This document shows, piece by piece, positions 42,679 to 51,476 of a stretch of 64,000 bases of DNA. The stretch lies in the NCBI GenBank assembly GCA_964537035.1, contig CAZIAK010000012.1:46533-110532 (forward strand). Reading direction: 5' to 3'. The position numbers were made by a program, and so were the translations under genes. The notes under the pieces are model-generated. The model was not told the origin of the DNA and did not search any database. It was given only the letters and a program-made list of their open reading frames with translations. Positions within the stretch are counted from its first letter, which is position 1; the number at the start of each line of letters is the position of its first letter. This DNA is from CAZIAK01 sp964537035. Its GTDB lineage: Bacteria; Planctomycetota; B15-G4.

Positions 42679-42693
42679 CTGCATTTAATGCAG
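42679..42693. promoter_or_regulatory. 15-nt palindrome, candidate operator
   Basis: CTGCATT-T-AATGCAG, perfect on both sides of the central base, ending 20 nt before the -35 box of the FG-GAP promoter. TGTCTGC occurs at its left edge and again just after it (42696-42702). It may be a regulator-binding site. Confidence 0.4.
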
Positions 42694-42713
42694 CCTGTCT
42701 GCGCATAAGAATG

Positions 42714-42743
42714 TTGCCGGTTTTCCGAAACTGCCGGTAGACT
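42714..42743 (+). promoter_or_regulatory. sigma-70-type promoter of FG-GAP gene
   Basis: TTGCCG (42714-42719), an 18-nt spacer and TAGACT (42738-42743). The context GCCGGTAGACTC is shared exactly with the upstream region of the other FG-GAP gene (48293-48304). Confidence 0.65.
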
Positions 42744-42777
42744 CGCCCGGCAACCGGAGCTGCGCCTCCCGACCTTT

Positions 42778-42844
42778 TGTGGCGAGAGGGAGAGTGGCCA
42801 GGCAGCTCACATCCTCAGCCGGTTTTTCTCGGCCTCTCGCCACA
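42778..42844 (+). promoter_or_regulatory. 12-bp perfect stem in the 5' leader
   Basis: TGTGGCGAGAGG (42778-42789) pairs with CCTCTCGCCACA (42833-42844) around a 43-nt loop. It ends 67 nt before the ATG and could stabilise the mRNA or sense a signal. Confidence 0.55.
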
Positions 42845-42911
42845 CGACGATCGTCTTGTCTCATCTGTCTGATGGCCCTCCCGCTGTCTCTCTCGATTCT
42901 TCGGAGAAGTT

Positions 42912-44984
42912 ATGCATCTGTCTCGCCTGTCTGCCCTGTCCGGGGTAGCCCTTCTTGTGCTGGGTTCGACCGCGTCGGCCCAACTTGCAGACCTGCAGCC
43001 AGGTCGCAACTTTCCCACGGCAGCAGCCGCCTTTGGCGGTGGCCGTTCCGAGAACGTCGACATCGGTGACTGCGACAACGATGGCGACTTCGACGTGATC
43101 ATCGCCAACGGTGGTGACGGCGGAAGCCAGGCCAACGAGATCTACATCAACAACGGTGGCACCCAGGGTGGCACCCAGGGCACGTTCAGCAACGGTACAG
43201 GCGCCCGCTTCTCCGGTGTGCCCAACGACCGTAGCCGTGACATCGAGTTCGCCGACTTCGATGCGGACTGCGACCTCGACATCTACGTGTCCAACCGCGG
43301 CAGCACCGCCGAAGGTGGCCAGCCCAGCCGGGCCTACATCAACCAGGGCGGCATGCAGTTCGGCACCATCGGCTTCTACGCCGAGGACACCAACACCTTC
43401 TGGCGCACCCTGGTCTCCGTCCCCGGTGGCGATCAGGTCATGGGTGGCAACACCGGCGCCTGGCGTGACTTCAGCTGCGACTGCGACTTCGGTGACCTCG
43501 ACCTTGACGGCGACATCGACCTGTTCCACAGCAGCTACGGTCCGAACATCGACGGTACCCGCGACAGCCGCATCTTCATGAACAACGGTGACGGCCTCTT
43601 CGACGAGTACTGGCCTTGGGCCAACGCTGGCGCCGACATCCGCACGCACACCCTCGACCTCGACCTGGTCGACCTGGACAGCGACTACGACCTCGACGTC
43701 TTCATGTCGAGCCGTGACAGCCAGGCCCGCGTCTACCGCAACAACCTGCAGGCCGACGGCACCTTCCCCGCCAACGCCTTCAACGACATCACGCAGAGCG
43801 CGTTGATCGCCACGGGTGCAACCCTCTCTGGCACCAACAACTACGAGATGGAGTTCGGTGACGTTGATGGTGATGGCGACTTCGACATGTACGCCAAGAA
43901 CTACGCGGGCTTCCAGGACCGTATCCTGCGCAACAACGGCAACATGACCTTCAACAGCGTGGACTGGATTAAGGGCGACCCGAGCGTTGACGAGAACGAG
44001 TGTGACTTCCTCGACTTCGACGGCGACGGCGACCTCGATGTCTTCATGGCCAACTTCTCAGGTACCAACTACCTGTACGCCAGCGGCCTGACGCAGGGCA
44101 TGAGCGGTGCCAACCTCTTCCACCGCACCGGCAACGGTCTGTACCCGGCCAACGAGACCCCGGCTGCCAGCAACGGTGGCACCACGCTCGATGGCGAGTG
44201 CGCTGACATGGATGGTGACGGTGACACCGACATCCTTCTGTCCAACGATGGCAACCAGCAGAACCGCTACTGGGAGAACGCCCTCGGTGTGCCCGACACG
44301 CATGCTCCCACGGTTCACTTGACCACCGTGCAGGGCAACAAGGCGGATGGCTCTGACACGCCGATTCGTGTCCAGCTTCGTGACAACGAGAACTACTACG
44401 TCATCGCCTACTACGAGGTCGATCTGTTCTACAGCGTCAACGGTGGCGTCGAGAACCGGATCAAGATGTTGAGTCAGGGTAGCCAGCAGTTCCAGGGCAT
44501 CATCCCCGGTGGCATCAACGGTTCGATCACCTACCGCATGGCGGGTGCCGATACCGCTGGCAACACGTTCAGCACCTCGCCTGTGACCTACACGCAGACT
44601 TCCTCTGGCACGACCCTCACCGAGAACATCGATGACGGCACGCCGGGCGTGAACGGCAACCCGTACCTCGAGGTGAAGGGCTCCTTCGCTGCTAGCACCG
44701 TGGTCGGTGTTCAGCTCTGCGATGCGTCCCCCAACTCGCTGGCCGTGTTGTTCCTGTCCCTGGCTTCCACGCCTCTGCCCTTCAAGGGTGGCCTGCTGCA
44801 CACCGTGCCCATCGTGGCCGAGTTCTCCTTCGGTACGGATGACGGTGGCGGCGAGTACTTCGAGGTCGTCTGGCCGGCTGGGTTGCCCATGGGCTCCCAG
44901 ATCTATTACCAGTACGGCATCGCGGATGGCACGTCGCCCTACGGCGCGACCCTGTCCAACGCCGTCGTGAGCACCCAGCCCTAA
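42912..44984 (+). CDS. secreted FG-GAP/VCBS repeat protein
   Basis: 690 residues. The signal peptide ends at TASA. Calcium-binding type repeats follow through about residue 460: DIGDCDNDGDFD, EFGDVDGDGDFDMYA, FLDFDGDGDLDVF and ECADMDGDGDTDIL, forming a beta-propeller. A beta domain follows, and the last 90 residues hold TPLPFKGGLLHTVP, shared with the protein at 48348. The codon choice (many GGT, CGT, AAC) and lower GC differ from the neighbours and suggest high expression. A strong promoter, structured leader and terminator frame the gene. GGAG lies 6-7 nt before the ATG. Likely an abundant surface or secreted protein; ligand unknown. Confidence 0.82.
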   Translation: MHLSRLSALSGVALLVLGSTASAQLADLQPGRNFPTAAAAFGGGRSENVDIGDCDNDGDFDVIIANGGDGGSQANEIYINNGGTQGGTQGTFSNGTGARFSGVPNDRSRDIEFADFDADCDLDIYVSNRGSTAEGGQPSRAYINQGGMQFGTIGFYAEDTNTFWRTLVSVPGGDQVMGGNTGAWRDFSCDCDFGDLDLDGDIDLFHSSYGPNIDGTRDSRIFMNNGDGLFDEYWPWANAGADIRTHTLDLDLVDLDSDYDLDVFMSSRDSQARVYRNNLQADGTFPANAFNDITQSALIATGATLSGTNNYEMEFGDVDGDGDFDMYAKNYAGFQDRILRNNGNMTFNSVDWIKGDPSVDENECDFLDFDGDGDLDVFMANFSGTNYLYASGLTQGMSGANLFHRTGNGLYPANETPAASNGGTTLDGECADMDGDGDTDILLSNDGNQQNRYWENALGVPDTHAPTVHLTTVQGNKADGSDTPIRVQLRDNENYYVIAYYEVDLFYSVNGGVENRIKMLSQGSQQFQGIIPGGINGSITYRMAGADTAGNTFSTSPVTYTQTSSGTTLTENIDDGTPGVNGNPYLEVKGSFAASTVVGVQLCDASPNSLAVLFLSLASTPLPFKGGLLHTVPIVAEFSFGTDDGGGEYFEVVWPAGLPMGSQIYYQYGIADGTSPYGATLSNAVVSTQP

Positions 44985-45034
44985 GCTGGTACTTCACGAC
45001 ACCTCGAGCGGCGCAGCCTGTCGCTCAAGGGCCT

Positions 45035-45070
45035 CGGGGCCCCCGATCCCAGCCGGGACCGGGGGCCTCG
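45035..45070. terminator. bidirectional hairpin terminator between convergent genes
   Basis: GGCCCCCG (45038-45045) pairs with CGGGGGCC (45060-45067); inside, TCCC/GGGA pair around loop AGCC, and three more pairs extend it outwards. It lies between the FG-GAP gene and the convergent HEAT lipoprotein gene. A second small inverted repeat TTGCA/TGCAA (45071-45085) follows. No U-tract is present. Confidence 0.7.
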
Positions 45071-45076
45071 TTGCAT

Positions 45077-46009
45077 TCACTGCAACAGGTCTGCCCAGTC
45101 CTCAGCGGTGACACCCCGGTCGTGACCGAAGATCCTCACCAGCGCTTGGTGGGCGTTGCTGGAGATGATCTGCCGAGGGTTGTGCAGCAGGGCCACCAAG
45201 GGGATGGCCGACGACGGTGAGCCCGCGACACCCAGGGCACGGGCCATGGCGGCGGTCACGAAGGGAGTCTCTTCGTCGAGCAGCCGAGCTTCCATGCGCT
45301 GGGTCAGCGCAGGGTGGGGGAACTCGATGGCCACCCGTGCCGCATGGAGCCGCACACGGGCTTCGCTGTCGCCGAGGGCCACCAGCAGCACGTCCGTGGC
45401 GAAGTCGGCGGTGTCGGGTGTCAGCACCGTGGCGAGGACGAGCGTGGCGTTGGCTCGCACCATGGCGTCGTGGTGGTCCACGACGATCTCGGTCACCAGG
45501 GGCAGGGGGGTTGCGGGGTCGCCGAGCTTCCAGAGGGCCAGCATGATGTTGCTGAGCACATCGTCGGAGACCTCAGGCATGGCCTGCAGAAGAAGGTCCA
45601 GAGCCTCTTCGTGGCGCGAGGCGACGCCCCGGTCATTGTCTGGCACCCGGCTGAAGCCCAGGGCCCAGGCGGCGACGAGCTGGCGCTCGTGGGGGCCGGT
45701 GAGAAACATCTCGGCCACCTGATCGAAGGACACGACCACCTTCTGGGTCACCACGTTCTCCAGTGGACCCACGCGCACCTTGCGTTGCTCTTCCAGCCAG
45801 GCTGGAAGCAGGTGCTCCAGGCTGTTCATCACCTGGGAGGCGGACTCGCCCGTGCCTCTTGCTTGTTGGCTGGCGATGCGGGAGATCAAGTCGGCCGCGC
45901 TGGATTCTCCAGCCTGTAGCGTCGCGGGAGCGGGGCCGGGCTCAGCCGGGATCGTGGAGCAGCTGGCCAGGCAGAGCGCGTAGAAACTGGCGGAGAGGTA
46001 GGGTCTCAT
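45077..46009 (-). CDS. HEAT-repeat lipoprotein
   Basis: 310 residues. The short signal ends in the lipobox LASC. HEAT-like helical pairs occupy about 100-300 (VRANATLVLATVL, VRLHAARVAIEF, VTAAMARALGVAGS). The N-terminal 100 residues are charged. HEAT solenoids bind proteins; no enzyme motif is present. It is related in type, though not obviously in sequence, to the larger HEAT protein at 14866. The ATG overlaps the stop of the thioesterase gene upstream (ATGA), so the pair is co-translated. Confidence 0.7.
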   Translation of the reverse strand: MRPYLSASFYALCLASCSTIPAEPGPAPATLQAGESSAADLISRIASQQARGTGESASQVMNSLEHLLPAWLEEQRKVRVGPLENVVTQKVVVSFDQVAEMFLTGPHERQLVAAWALGFSRVPDNDRGVASRHEEALDLLLQAMPEVSDDVLSNIMLALWKLGDPATPLPLVTEIVVDHHDAMVRANATLVLATVLTPDTADFATDVLLVALGDSEARVRLHAARVAIEFPHPALTQRMEARLLDEETPFVTAAMARALGVAGSPSSAIPLVALLHNPRQIISSNAHQALVRIFGHDRGVTAEDWADLLQ

Positions 46010-46434
46010 GGTGTCTCCTCGGACGACGGCGGGGCGTCGGTCCTTCCCAGGGCCTGGAGGATGTCGGCGGGCAGGCGGGTGGGCCGGTTGTTGGTGTCCA
46101 GGCAGCCCAAGCGGGTGAATCCTGAGGCCAGGACGGCGCCGCTCTCATCCCGCAGCTCGTAGTCGAAGATCACCGAGGCACCGGCGACCGCGGACACCGT
46201 GGTGGCTACCGAGATCTGTCGGTCGTACTGCACCGGGCGCCGGTAGCGCACCCTGGCCTCGATGACGGCCAGTCGCAGGCCACGATCTTCGATACCCGCG
46301 TAGGGCACACCCGAGCAACGCATCCACTCGGTGCGGCCCAGCTCGAAGTACACGAGGTAGTGAGCGTGATAGACCACGCCCATGGAATCGACCTCGCCAT
46401 AGCGAGGCCGGATGGGAACGATGATTTCGCGCAT
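46006..46434 (-). CDS. acyl-CoA thioesterase, YbgC/4HBT type
   Basis: 142 residues, a single hot-dog domain. RYGEVDSMGVVYHAHYLVYFELGR carries the conserved Asp (in EVDSMG) and the following Tyr/His of 4-hydroxybenzoyl-CoA thioesterase-like enzymes. YbgC proteins hydrolyse short acyl-CoAs and often associate with the Tol-Pal envelope system; no tol genes are here. It is translationally coupled to the HEAT lipoprotein. It diverges from the small membrane protein gene across 71 nt. Confidence 0.85.
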   Translation of the reverse strand: MREIIVPIRPRYGEVDSMGVVYHAHYLVYFELGRTEWMRCSGVPYAGIEDRGLRLAVIEARVRYRRPVQYDRQISVATTVSAVAGASVIFDYELRDESGAVLASGFTRLGCLDTNNRPTRLPADILQALGRTDAPPSSEETP

Positions 46435-46505
46435 GCCTTGTGGGCCCCTGGGGGGCCAGCAGGATTCGCAAAAATGTCACTTCGCGCAAGGGCCGTTGAT
46501 CGTCG

Positions 46506-46883
46506 ATGATGGACGCCATGCTTGCTCACGCGCTCTACCAGACACTGCTCGCCTGGCTGTTGCCTGGTCTGGGGCACGTCGCCCAAGGCCGCCACAACAA
46601 GGCCCTCTACTTCGCCGTGCTCGTCCTGGGGGCCTACGGTGCTGGCGTCTGGCTGAGCGAGGGCGCAGCGGTCTCTGCCGTGCGCTTCCCTTTTCACGCC
46701 TACGGGCAGTACCTCGCGGGCCTGCCTGCGTTCCTGGCCAGCTGGTTGGGTCACGAGCCTGCAGGCCACACCATCGATCGCTTGGAGCTGGGCCTGGTCT
46801 TCACCACCGTGGCGGGCATTCTCAACCTGATCGTCATGGTGGACGTCTACGAGTACACCCGCCGTCGCGCGAAGGAGTCCTGA
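46506..46883 (+). CDS. small membrane protein, DUF6677-like
   Basis: 125 residues with about three hydrophobic segments. LPGLGHVAQGRHNKALYF is a PGxGHxxxGRxxKA motif seen in small membrane proteins of planctomycetes (I believe the DUF6677 group, from memory). Function unknown. Two ATGs in a row (46506, 46509) could each start it. The next gene starts after a 1-nt gap and is also a small membrane protein, so the two may form a complex. Confidence 0.65.
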   Translation: MMDAMLAHALYQTLLAWLLPGLGHVAQGRHNKALYFAVLVLGAYGAGVWLSEGAAVSAVRFPFHAYGQYLAGLPAFLASWLGHEPAGHTIDRLELGLVFTTVAGILNLIVMVDVYEYTRRRAKES

Positions 46884-46884
46884 G

Positions 46885-47106
46885 ATGGTGACTCTGGGTT
46901 TGGCCGAACCGGTAGGACCCATGGGGCTGGCCGAGCACGGGTTCTGGTTCATCGTGCTCTCGTTGGTCGTCTTCCTGGTCTACAACGGCCTGCGCGAAGA
47001 GTCGATCACCGTGGCGATCGCTCGTGGACTGCGCCGCTGGCTGGCCTTCGTCGTCAGCACCATCGTCTTGGCTGCCCTGTTCTCGCTCTTTTCGACCTGG
47101 CTCTGA
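46885..47106 (+). CDS. very small membrane protein, unknown
   Basis: 73 residues with two hydrophobic segments (about 19-36 and 50-70) and a basic connection (ARGLRRW). AAGGAG lies 7 nt before the ATG, inside the end of the upstream gene. I do not recognise it. Its position 1 nt after another small membrane protein gene and the good ribosome site argue that it is real. Confidence 0.6.
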   Translation: MVTLGLAEPVGPMGLAEHGFWFIVLSLVVFLVYNGLREESITVAIARGLRRWLAFVVSTIVLAALFSLFSTWL

Positions 47107-47140
47107 GAACCTCCCAGCCTGCTGGCCCTGGCCCGTCCGA

Positions 47141-48187
47141 TCACTGTCGCCTGATATAGAGCCCTCCGTTGAGGCGCTGTACGGATCCCTCGAGCTGCAG
47201 GGCGAGCAGCCTGGATGCCGCCTCCTGTGCGTCCAGTCCTGCTGCCCGTGCCAGTTCGTCCACACTCAGGCTCGAATGGCCGAGGGCGGCCAGCAGTGGA
47301 TCACGCTCGACGGGAGGTCCGTTGGGCCTGGCTTCGGCCGCGAACCCCAAGAACTCCCCGAGCAGGTCGACGGAGATGGCGGGCAGAGCGCCATCCAGAA
47401 TCAGCCGGTTGCAGCCCACGGAGAGCTCAGCGTCGATGGGCCCGGGGACGGCCCAGACCTCGCGACCCAGCTCAAGCGCGTGGCTGGCCGTGATCAGGGC
47501 CCCGCTGCGCTGGCCAGCCTCCACAACCAGCACGGCCTTCGAGAGGGCCGCGATGATGCGGTTTCTTCTGGGAAAGGTCGAGCGATCGGGCCGACGGCCC
47601 AGGGGGAACTCGCTGATCACCGTGCCGCTCCGGGCCATGCGATCCTGCAGGGCTCTGTTCTCCCGGGGGTAGGCCACGTCGATGCCGCAGCCCAGGACGC
47701 CCAGGGCCCAGCCTTGGGCCTCGACGGTGGCCCTGAGCGCCCAGCGGTCCACCCCTCGGGCCAGGCCCGAGATCACGGCCACCCCCAGGTCGGTGGCGCG
47801 GGTGGCGAAAGAGGCGGCGATCTGGCGCCCTGACGGGGTGGCTGCCCGGGCTCCCACGATGGCCAGGGTCTGGGGGTCGGGCGGCCAACGCCCCCGCACG
47901 GCCAGCATCACGGGCGGTTTGTGGAGCTGCCCCAGGACCTCCGGGTAGCTCTTCTCTCGATGGGAAACCAGGCGAATGCCCAGTTCTTGGCACCGTCTGG
48001 CTTCGAACTCTGCCCCCTTCAAGGAGGCCTGTTCGCCGAGGCGCTGGACCAATCCCGCTGACAGACCGGCCTCTCGCCAGGCGTCGGGGGAGCTGTGCCG
48101 CCATTGGCCGCCGACCCCGAAGCGCCTTGCCAGGGCCTGGTCATCCCGGACCGTCCCCCCGGCGAGGTGCAGGGCCAGTTCTGCCAT
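47141..48187 (-). CDS. dprA: DNA processing protein DprA
   Basis: 348 residues from the ATG at 48187; the frame stays open to 48349, but similarity starts near here. The Rossmann-like DprA core is clear: SGLARGVDRWAL, GCGIDVAYPRENR, SEFPLGRRPDRSTFPRRNRI and GALITASHALELGREVWAVPG. A C-terminal winged-helix domain (SVDELARAAGLDAQEAAS) follows. DprA loads RecA on incoming single-stranded DNA during natural transformation. The usual His after the GVD motif (GxDxxAH) is Leu here. topA often follows dprA in other genomes, but not in this window. Confidence 0.9.
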   Translation of the reverse strand: MAELALHLAGGTVRDDQALARRFGVGGQWRHSSPDAWREAGLSAGLVQRLGEQASLKGAEFEARRCQELGIRLVSHREKSYPEVLGQLHKPPVMLAVRGRWPPDPQTLAIVGARAATPSGRQIAASFATRATDLGVAVISGLARGVDRWALRATVEAQGWALGVLGCGIDVAYPRENRALQDRMARSGTVISEFPLGRRPDRSTFPRRNRIIAALSKAVLVVEAGQRSGALITASHALELGREVWAVPGPIDAELSVGCNRLILDGALPAISVDLLGEFLGFAAEARPNGPPVERDPLLAALGHSSLSVDELARAAGLDAQEAASRLLALQLEGSVQRLNGGLYIRRQ

Positions 48188-48274
48188 GTCAGCTTTGCTT
48201 GGTGTGGGTTCCACGTCTGCCTGACGGCAGCCCCGAGCCCACGTTTCCAGGTGCGTCTGGCCACTGGCAGTCGG

Positions 48275-48303
48275 TGGCGAGCCCACGCCAGCGCCGGTAG
48301 ACT
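48275..48303 (+). promoter_or_regulatory. probable promoter of second FG-GAP gene
   Basis: TGGCGA (48275-48280), 17 nt, TAGACT (48298-48303). The -35 box is weak, but the -10 context GCCGGTAGACTC equals that of the FG-GAP gene at 42912. Confidence 0.45.
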
Positions 48304-48347
48304 CTGCCAGATTCCCCGAACCGCAGCCTGCGGAGCACCCCGTGATC

Positions 48348-51332
48348 ATGCCCCTGTCTCTCCTCCGTCTCGCCGTCGCGTCAGTCTTGCTGGCGACGGC
48401 CCTGCCCGCTCAGGTCAATCTCGAACTGCGAGACCTCGGGCCGGGGCGTGGCAAGGTGGTCCTGGGAGAGGGCGGTATTGCCTCCCAGCCCCCGTTTGAC
48501 ATCACCACCGGCTCGTTGGGAGCGGCCATGGCCTGGGCCGATCTGAACGGCGATGGGGCCGACGATCTGGTGCTGGGCGCGCCCACCCTCACGTTCTTTC
48601 CCCAGACCGGTGCAGAGGACGACTCTGGCCATGTCTACGTGATCTTCGGCGACAAGGAGAACGGCAACCCCGCTTCCCCGGCCGACGTCGACCTGGTCAT
48701 CGAGACCTGCACCACGGTGCTGAACCTGGTGGGCACCCCGAACGATCGCCTGGGCACCTCGGTGGCCTCTGCGGGCGACCTGAACAACGACGGCTTCGAG
48801 GACGTGCTGCTCGGCGCGCCGGGGCTCGATGCTCTGGGTCGGACGGCCTGCGGCGGCGCCTACGTGCTGTGGGGCTCGGCCGACCTTGCCGACCTGCCCG
48901 CGACGGCTGGCATGCCGCTGTGCTTGATCCCGATCAAGAATCTGCTGGGCGCCAACACCTCTGTGTTCGTGGGCGCCGACTCGTTTGCTGCCGCTGGCAT
49001 GGCGGTGGCTGGCAACGTCGACGCGGACGGCGATGGCATCAGCGACGTGGTGGTGGGGGCGCCCCTCGAGTCGACCGCGCCGCTAGCACAGAACGGCACG
49101 GCCACGGTGGTCTACGGAGCGCCCAGCCTGAAGGGGCAGGGCAACATCGACCTGGGTGGCTTCAGCAGTGGTGAGGCCACGGTGGTCTCGGGTGCGGACA
49201 ACTTTCAGCTCTTGGGCTCAGCGTTGGTGGGGCTTGGCGCCTTTGACGCCACCCTGCCCGACGGCCTGGGCCAGGACACGGGGGCCGGCGACGACATCGC
49301 CATCGGAGCCCCGGGTACCTTCGGCACGGGCTTCTTCTCTGGCGCGGTCTACGTGCTGCGCGGCCGCTCGTCGGGCACTCCTGCCGCGAGCTATGACAGC
49401 GACGACTTCGGCAACGGCGCGGGCAGCGCTGGCCTGGTCTGGTTCGGCGAGACCACAGGCGATCAGTTCGGCAGTACGGTGCACTCGGCAGGCGACCTGG
49501 TGGACGGCAACGGCTTCGTCGAGCTGATCTGTTCCGCCCCCTTTCAAGACCCCATGGGACGAGTCGACGCGGGCAGCCTCTACGTCATCGCCGGTCGCCT
49601 CGGCAGCACCGACCCGGTGGGCTTCAACGTCGACCAGATCGGCTCAGGTGCGCTCGGTCTGCGCATCGCCGGCGCCAGCGCCACAGCAGGCATCCTGGGA
49701 CTCGCTGCAGCGCCCGCGGGCGACTTCGACGGCGACGGTCAGCTCGATCTGGCGGTGGGCTTCCCCGGTCTCACCGTCTTCGCCGGCTCTGCGCCCGTGC
49801 CTCAGGCGGGGGTCGTGGACATCCTCGACGGCAACGGCCTGACCATCCCTGGAGTGACTCAGGTCGACATGGCCGTGGGGGGCATGGCCCTCTCGCTCAT
49901 GCGCCTCAACGGTGAGACGGGGGGCTCGCGAGCAGGGGTGGCTCTGGAGGCCGGCGACTTCAACGGCGATGGCGTGATCGACCTGGGCGTGGGCGCCTCT
50001 GGTGCTCCGTCTGATCCCGATCCCCTCGACCCCACCGGGCAGGCTTTCACCAAGACGGGGCGAGCCCACGTGCTCTTCGGCCCCCTGCTCCGGGTGAATT
50101 CGCTGTCGCCAACGATCAGTCACTTCGAGGGGCCCACGGTGAGTCTCTCCATCGACAACCTCGATGATGCTACAGGCCTCGACATCCAACTCGACGGTGT
50201 GTCGGCGGTGCTCGACATGGTCGTCGAGGGCACGCCGGGCTCCGTGGTGCTGCAGCCACCGGTGCCGCCGGTCCCTGGAGATACCGTCGATCTGTCCGTG
50301 CAGCTGCCGGGCCTCTCGGTCGTGCTGGCTGACGCGTTCACGTTTCGGGCCCTGGCCATCGACACGGGGCCCACCCCGAACCCGGCCGTGCCCGGCGGGC
50401 TGGTGAGCTTCACAGGCCAGGCCTTCTCCAGCGCCGCTGACATGAGCGTCACCTTGGGTGGGATGGCCGCCACGATCTCCAGCGTGGATCCGCTCACGGG
50501 CGATCTGACCATCGTCGCGCCGGCGGGCTTGCCGCCTTTCGTCGATCAGGACATCTCCATCGTCTCCAGCAACGGCTCCGTGCTGCTGACGGATGCCATC
50601 GCCTATCAGCCCTTCGTGATCACCGACGTGACGCCCGCCACCGGGCCTCAAGATGCGGGCGTCTTCGACAACTCCCTGCCCTTCCCCGGCACGGACGAAG
50701 TGCCTGTCACCCTGACCATGCCCACCACCACCGGGACCATCCCACCCGAGACGGTGGTCGAGTTCGGCAGTGACGCCACGCTTTGGCGAGCGGCGGACAT
50801 CGTCTCAGCCGTGGGTGATCAGCTGGTGGTGAACCTGCCGCATTACTACCTGTTCGACGAGACCATGGTGGACATCCGCGTGACCACCGACGATCACCAG
50901 CAGGTCGTGACCGACGCTTTCACCTACGAGGCCAGCGATTTCGAGGAGTTCTTCGACACCGCGACCCCGGCCTTCGGTCTGGCCCCGCGGATTCTCGCTG
51001 CGGGCGAGTTCATCCCGTCCAACACGATGTTGTTCATCATCGACGAGTACTCGGCGCAGACCCAGGTGATCAACGTGCTGATCGGGATCGACCAGCTGCT
51101 GCCGCCCATGCCCCTCAAGGGTGGCTTGCTGGGCACCACGCCGTTGTTCTTCTCGTTCGCCTTCCCGGCGCCACCGGGAGGCAGTGTCTCCCTGCCAGCA
51201 ACAACTGACGCAGCGCTGGGTGCCTCTGAGGGCGTGACCCTCTACCTGCAGATTGGCACGGTGGAGAAGATCGGGCCGAACACGTTGATCGGCTTCAGCA
51301 ACCTGCTCAGCGTCACGGTGCGCGTCCCCTAG
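48348..51332 (+). CDS. large secreted FG-GAP (integrin-like) protein with IPT/TIG domain
   Basis: 994 residues from the ATG at 48348 (a GTG two codons earlier is possible). The signal peptide ends at LPAQ. Integrin-like FG-GAP repeats fill about 30-590, with calcium motifs such as DLNGDGADDLVLGAP, DLNNDGFEDVLLGAP, DADGDGISDVVVGAP and DFNGDGVIDLGVGAS. Immunoglobulin-like IPT/TIG domains follow (about 600-880). The last 90 residues carry PPMPLKGGLLGTTP, matching the C-terminal domain of the protein at 42912. Likely a cell-surface or secreted adhesion-type protein; ligand unknown. A palindromic element follows 41 nt after the stop. Confidence 0.82.
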   Translation: MPLSLLRLAVASVLLATALPAQVNLELRDLGPGRGKVVLGEGGIASQPPFDITTGSLGAAMAWADLNGDGADDLVLGAPTLTFFPQTGAEDDSGHVYVIFGDKENGNPASPADVDLVIETCTTVLNLVGTPNDRLGTSVASAGDLNNDGFEDVLLGAPGLDALGRTACGGAYVLWGSADLADLPATAGMPLCLIPIKNLLGANTSVFVGADSFAAAGMAVAGNVDADGDGISDVVVGAPLESTAPLAQNGTATVVYGAPSLKGQGNIDLGGFSSGEATVVSGADNFQLLGSALVGLGAFDATLPDGLGQDTGAGDDIAIGAPGTFGTGFFSGAVYVLRGRSSGTPAASYDSDDFGNGAGSAGLVWFGETTGDQFGSTVHSAGDLVDGNGFVELICSAPFQDPMGRVDAGSLYVIAGRLGSTDPVGFNVDQIGSGALGLRIAGASATAGILGLAAAPAGDFDGDGQLDLAVGFPGLTVFAGSAPVPQAGVVDILDGNGLTIPGVTQVDMAVGGMALSLMRLNGETGGSRAGVALEAGDFNGDGVIDLGVGASGAPSDPDPLDPTGQAFTKTGRAHVLFGPLLRVNSLSPTISHFEGPTVSLSIDNLDDATGLDIQLDGVSAVLDMVVEGTPGSVVLQPPVPPVPGDTVDLSVQLPGLSVVLADAFTFRALAIDTGPTPNPAVPGGLVSFTGQAFSSAADMSVTLGGMAATISSVDPLTGDLTIVAPAGLPPFVDQDISIVSSNGSVLLTDAIAYQPFVITDVTPATGPQDAGVFDNSLPFPGTDEVPVTLTMPTTTGTIPPETVVEFGSDATLWRAADIVSAVGDQLVVNLPHYYLFDETMVDIRVTTDDHQQVVTDAFTYEASDFEEFFDTATPAFGLAPRILAAGEFIPSNTMLFIIDEYSAQTQVINVLIGIDQLLPPMPLKGGLLGTTPLFFSFAFPAPPGGSVSLPATTDAALGASEGVTLYLQIGTVEKIGPNTLIGFSNLLSVTVRVP

Positions 51333-51373
51333 CAGGGCTGCGCTACAGGCCGCTGTCTCGGGTGCGATGCGCC

Positions 51374-51476
51374 GGTGGTCCCTGTTTCTCGCCAAGGGGG
51401 GCCGTTTCGCTCAGACAGGGTCGGCTGCGCCTCCACACTCGCCGCAGACCCCCCTTGGCGAGAAACAGGGACCACC
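51374..51476 (-). repeat. palindromic element, copy A
   Basis: Perfect 28-bp arms (51374-51401 and 51449-51476) around a 47-nt loop. The loop is the reverse complement of the loop of copy B at 43 of 47 positions. The arms differ from those of copy B at several places, yet every pair is kept. Confidence 0.8.

Larger units (their letters stand above)
42496..42911 (+). promoter_or_regulatory. 416-nt upstream region and structured leader of an FG-GAP protein gene
   Basis: No gene is seen here. The middle (about 42590-42720) is much more A/T-rich than its surroundings and holds a 15-nt palindrome. A promoter stands at 42714-42743, and the last 160 nt form a 5' leader with a long perfect stem. Details are given as separate entries. 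Confidence 0.6.
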
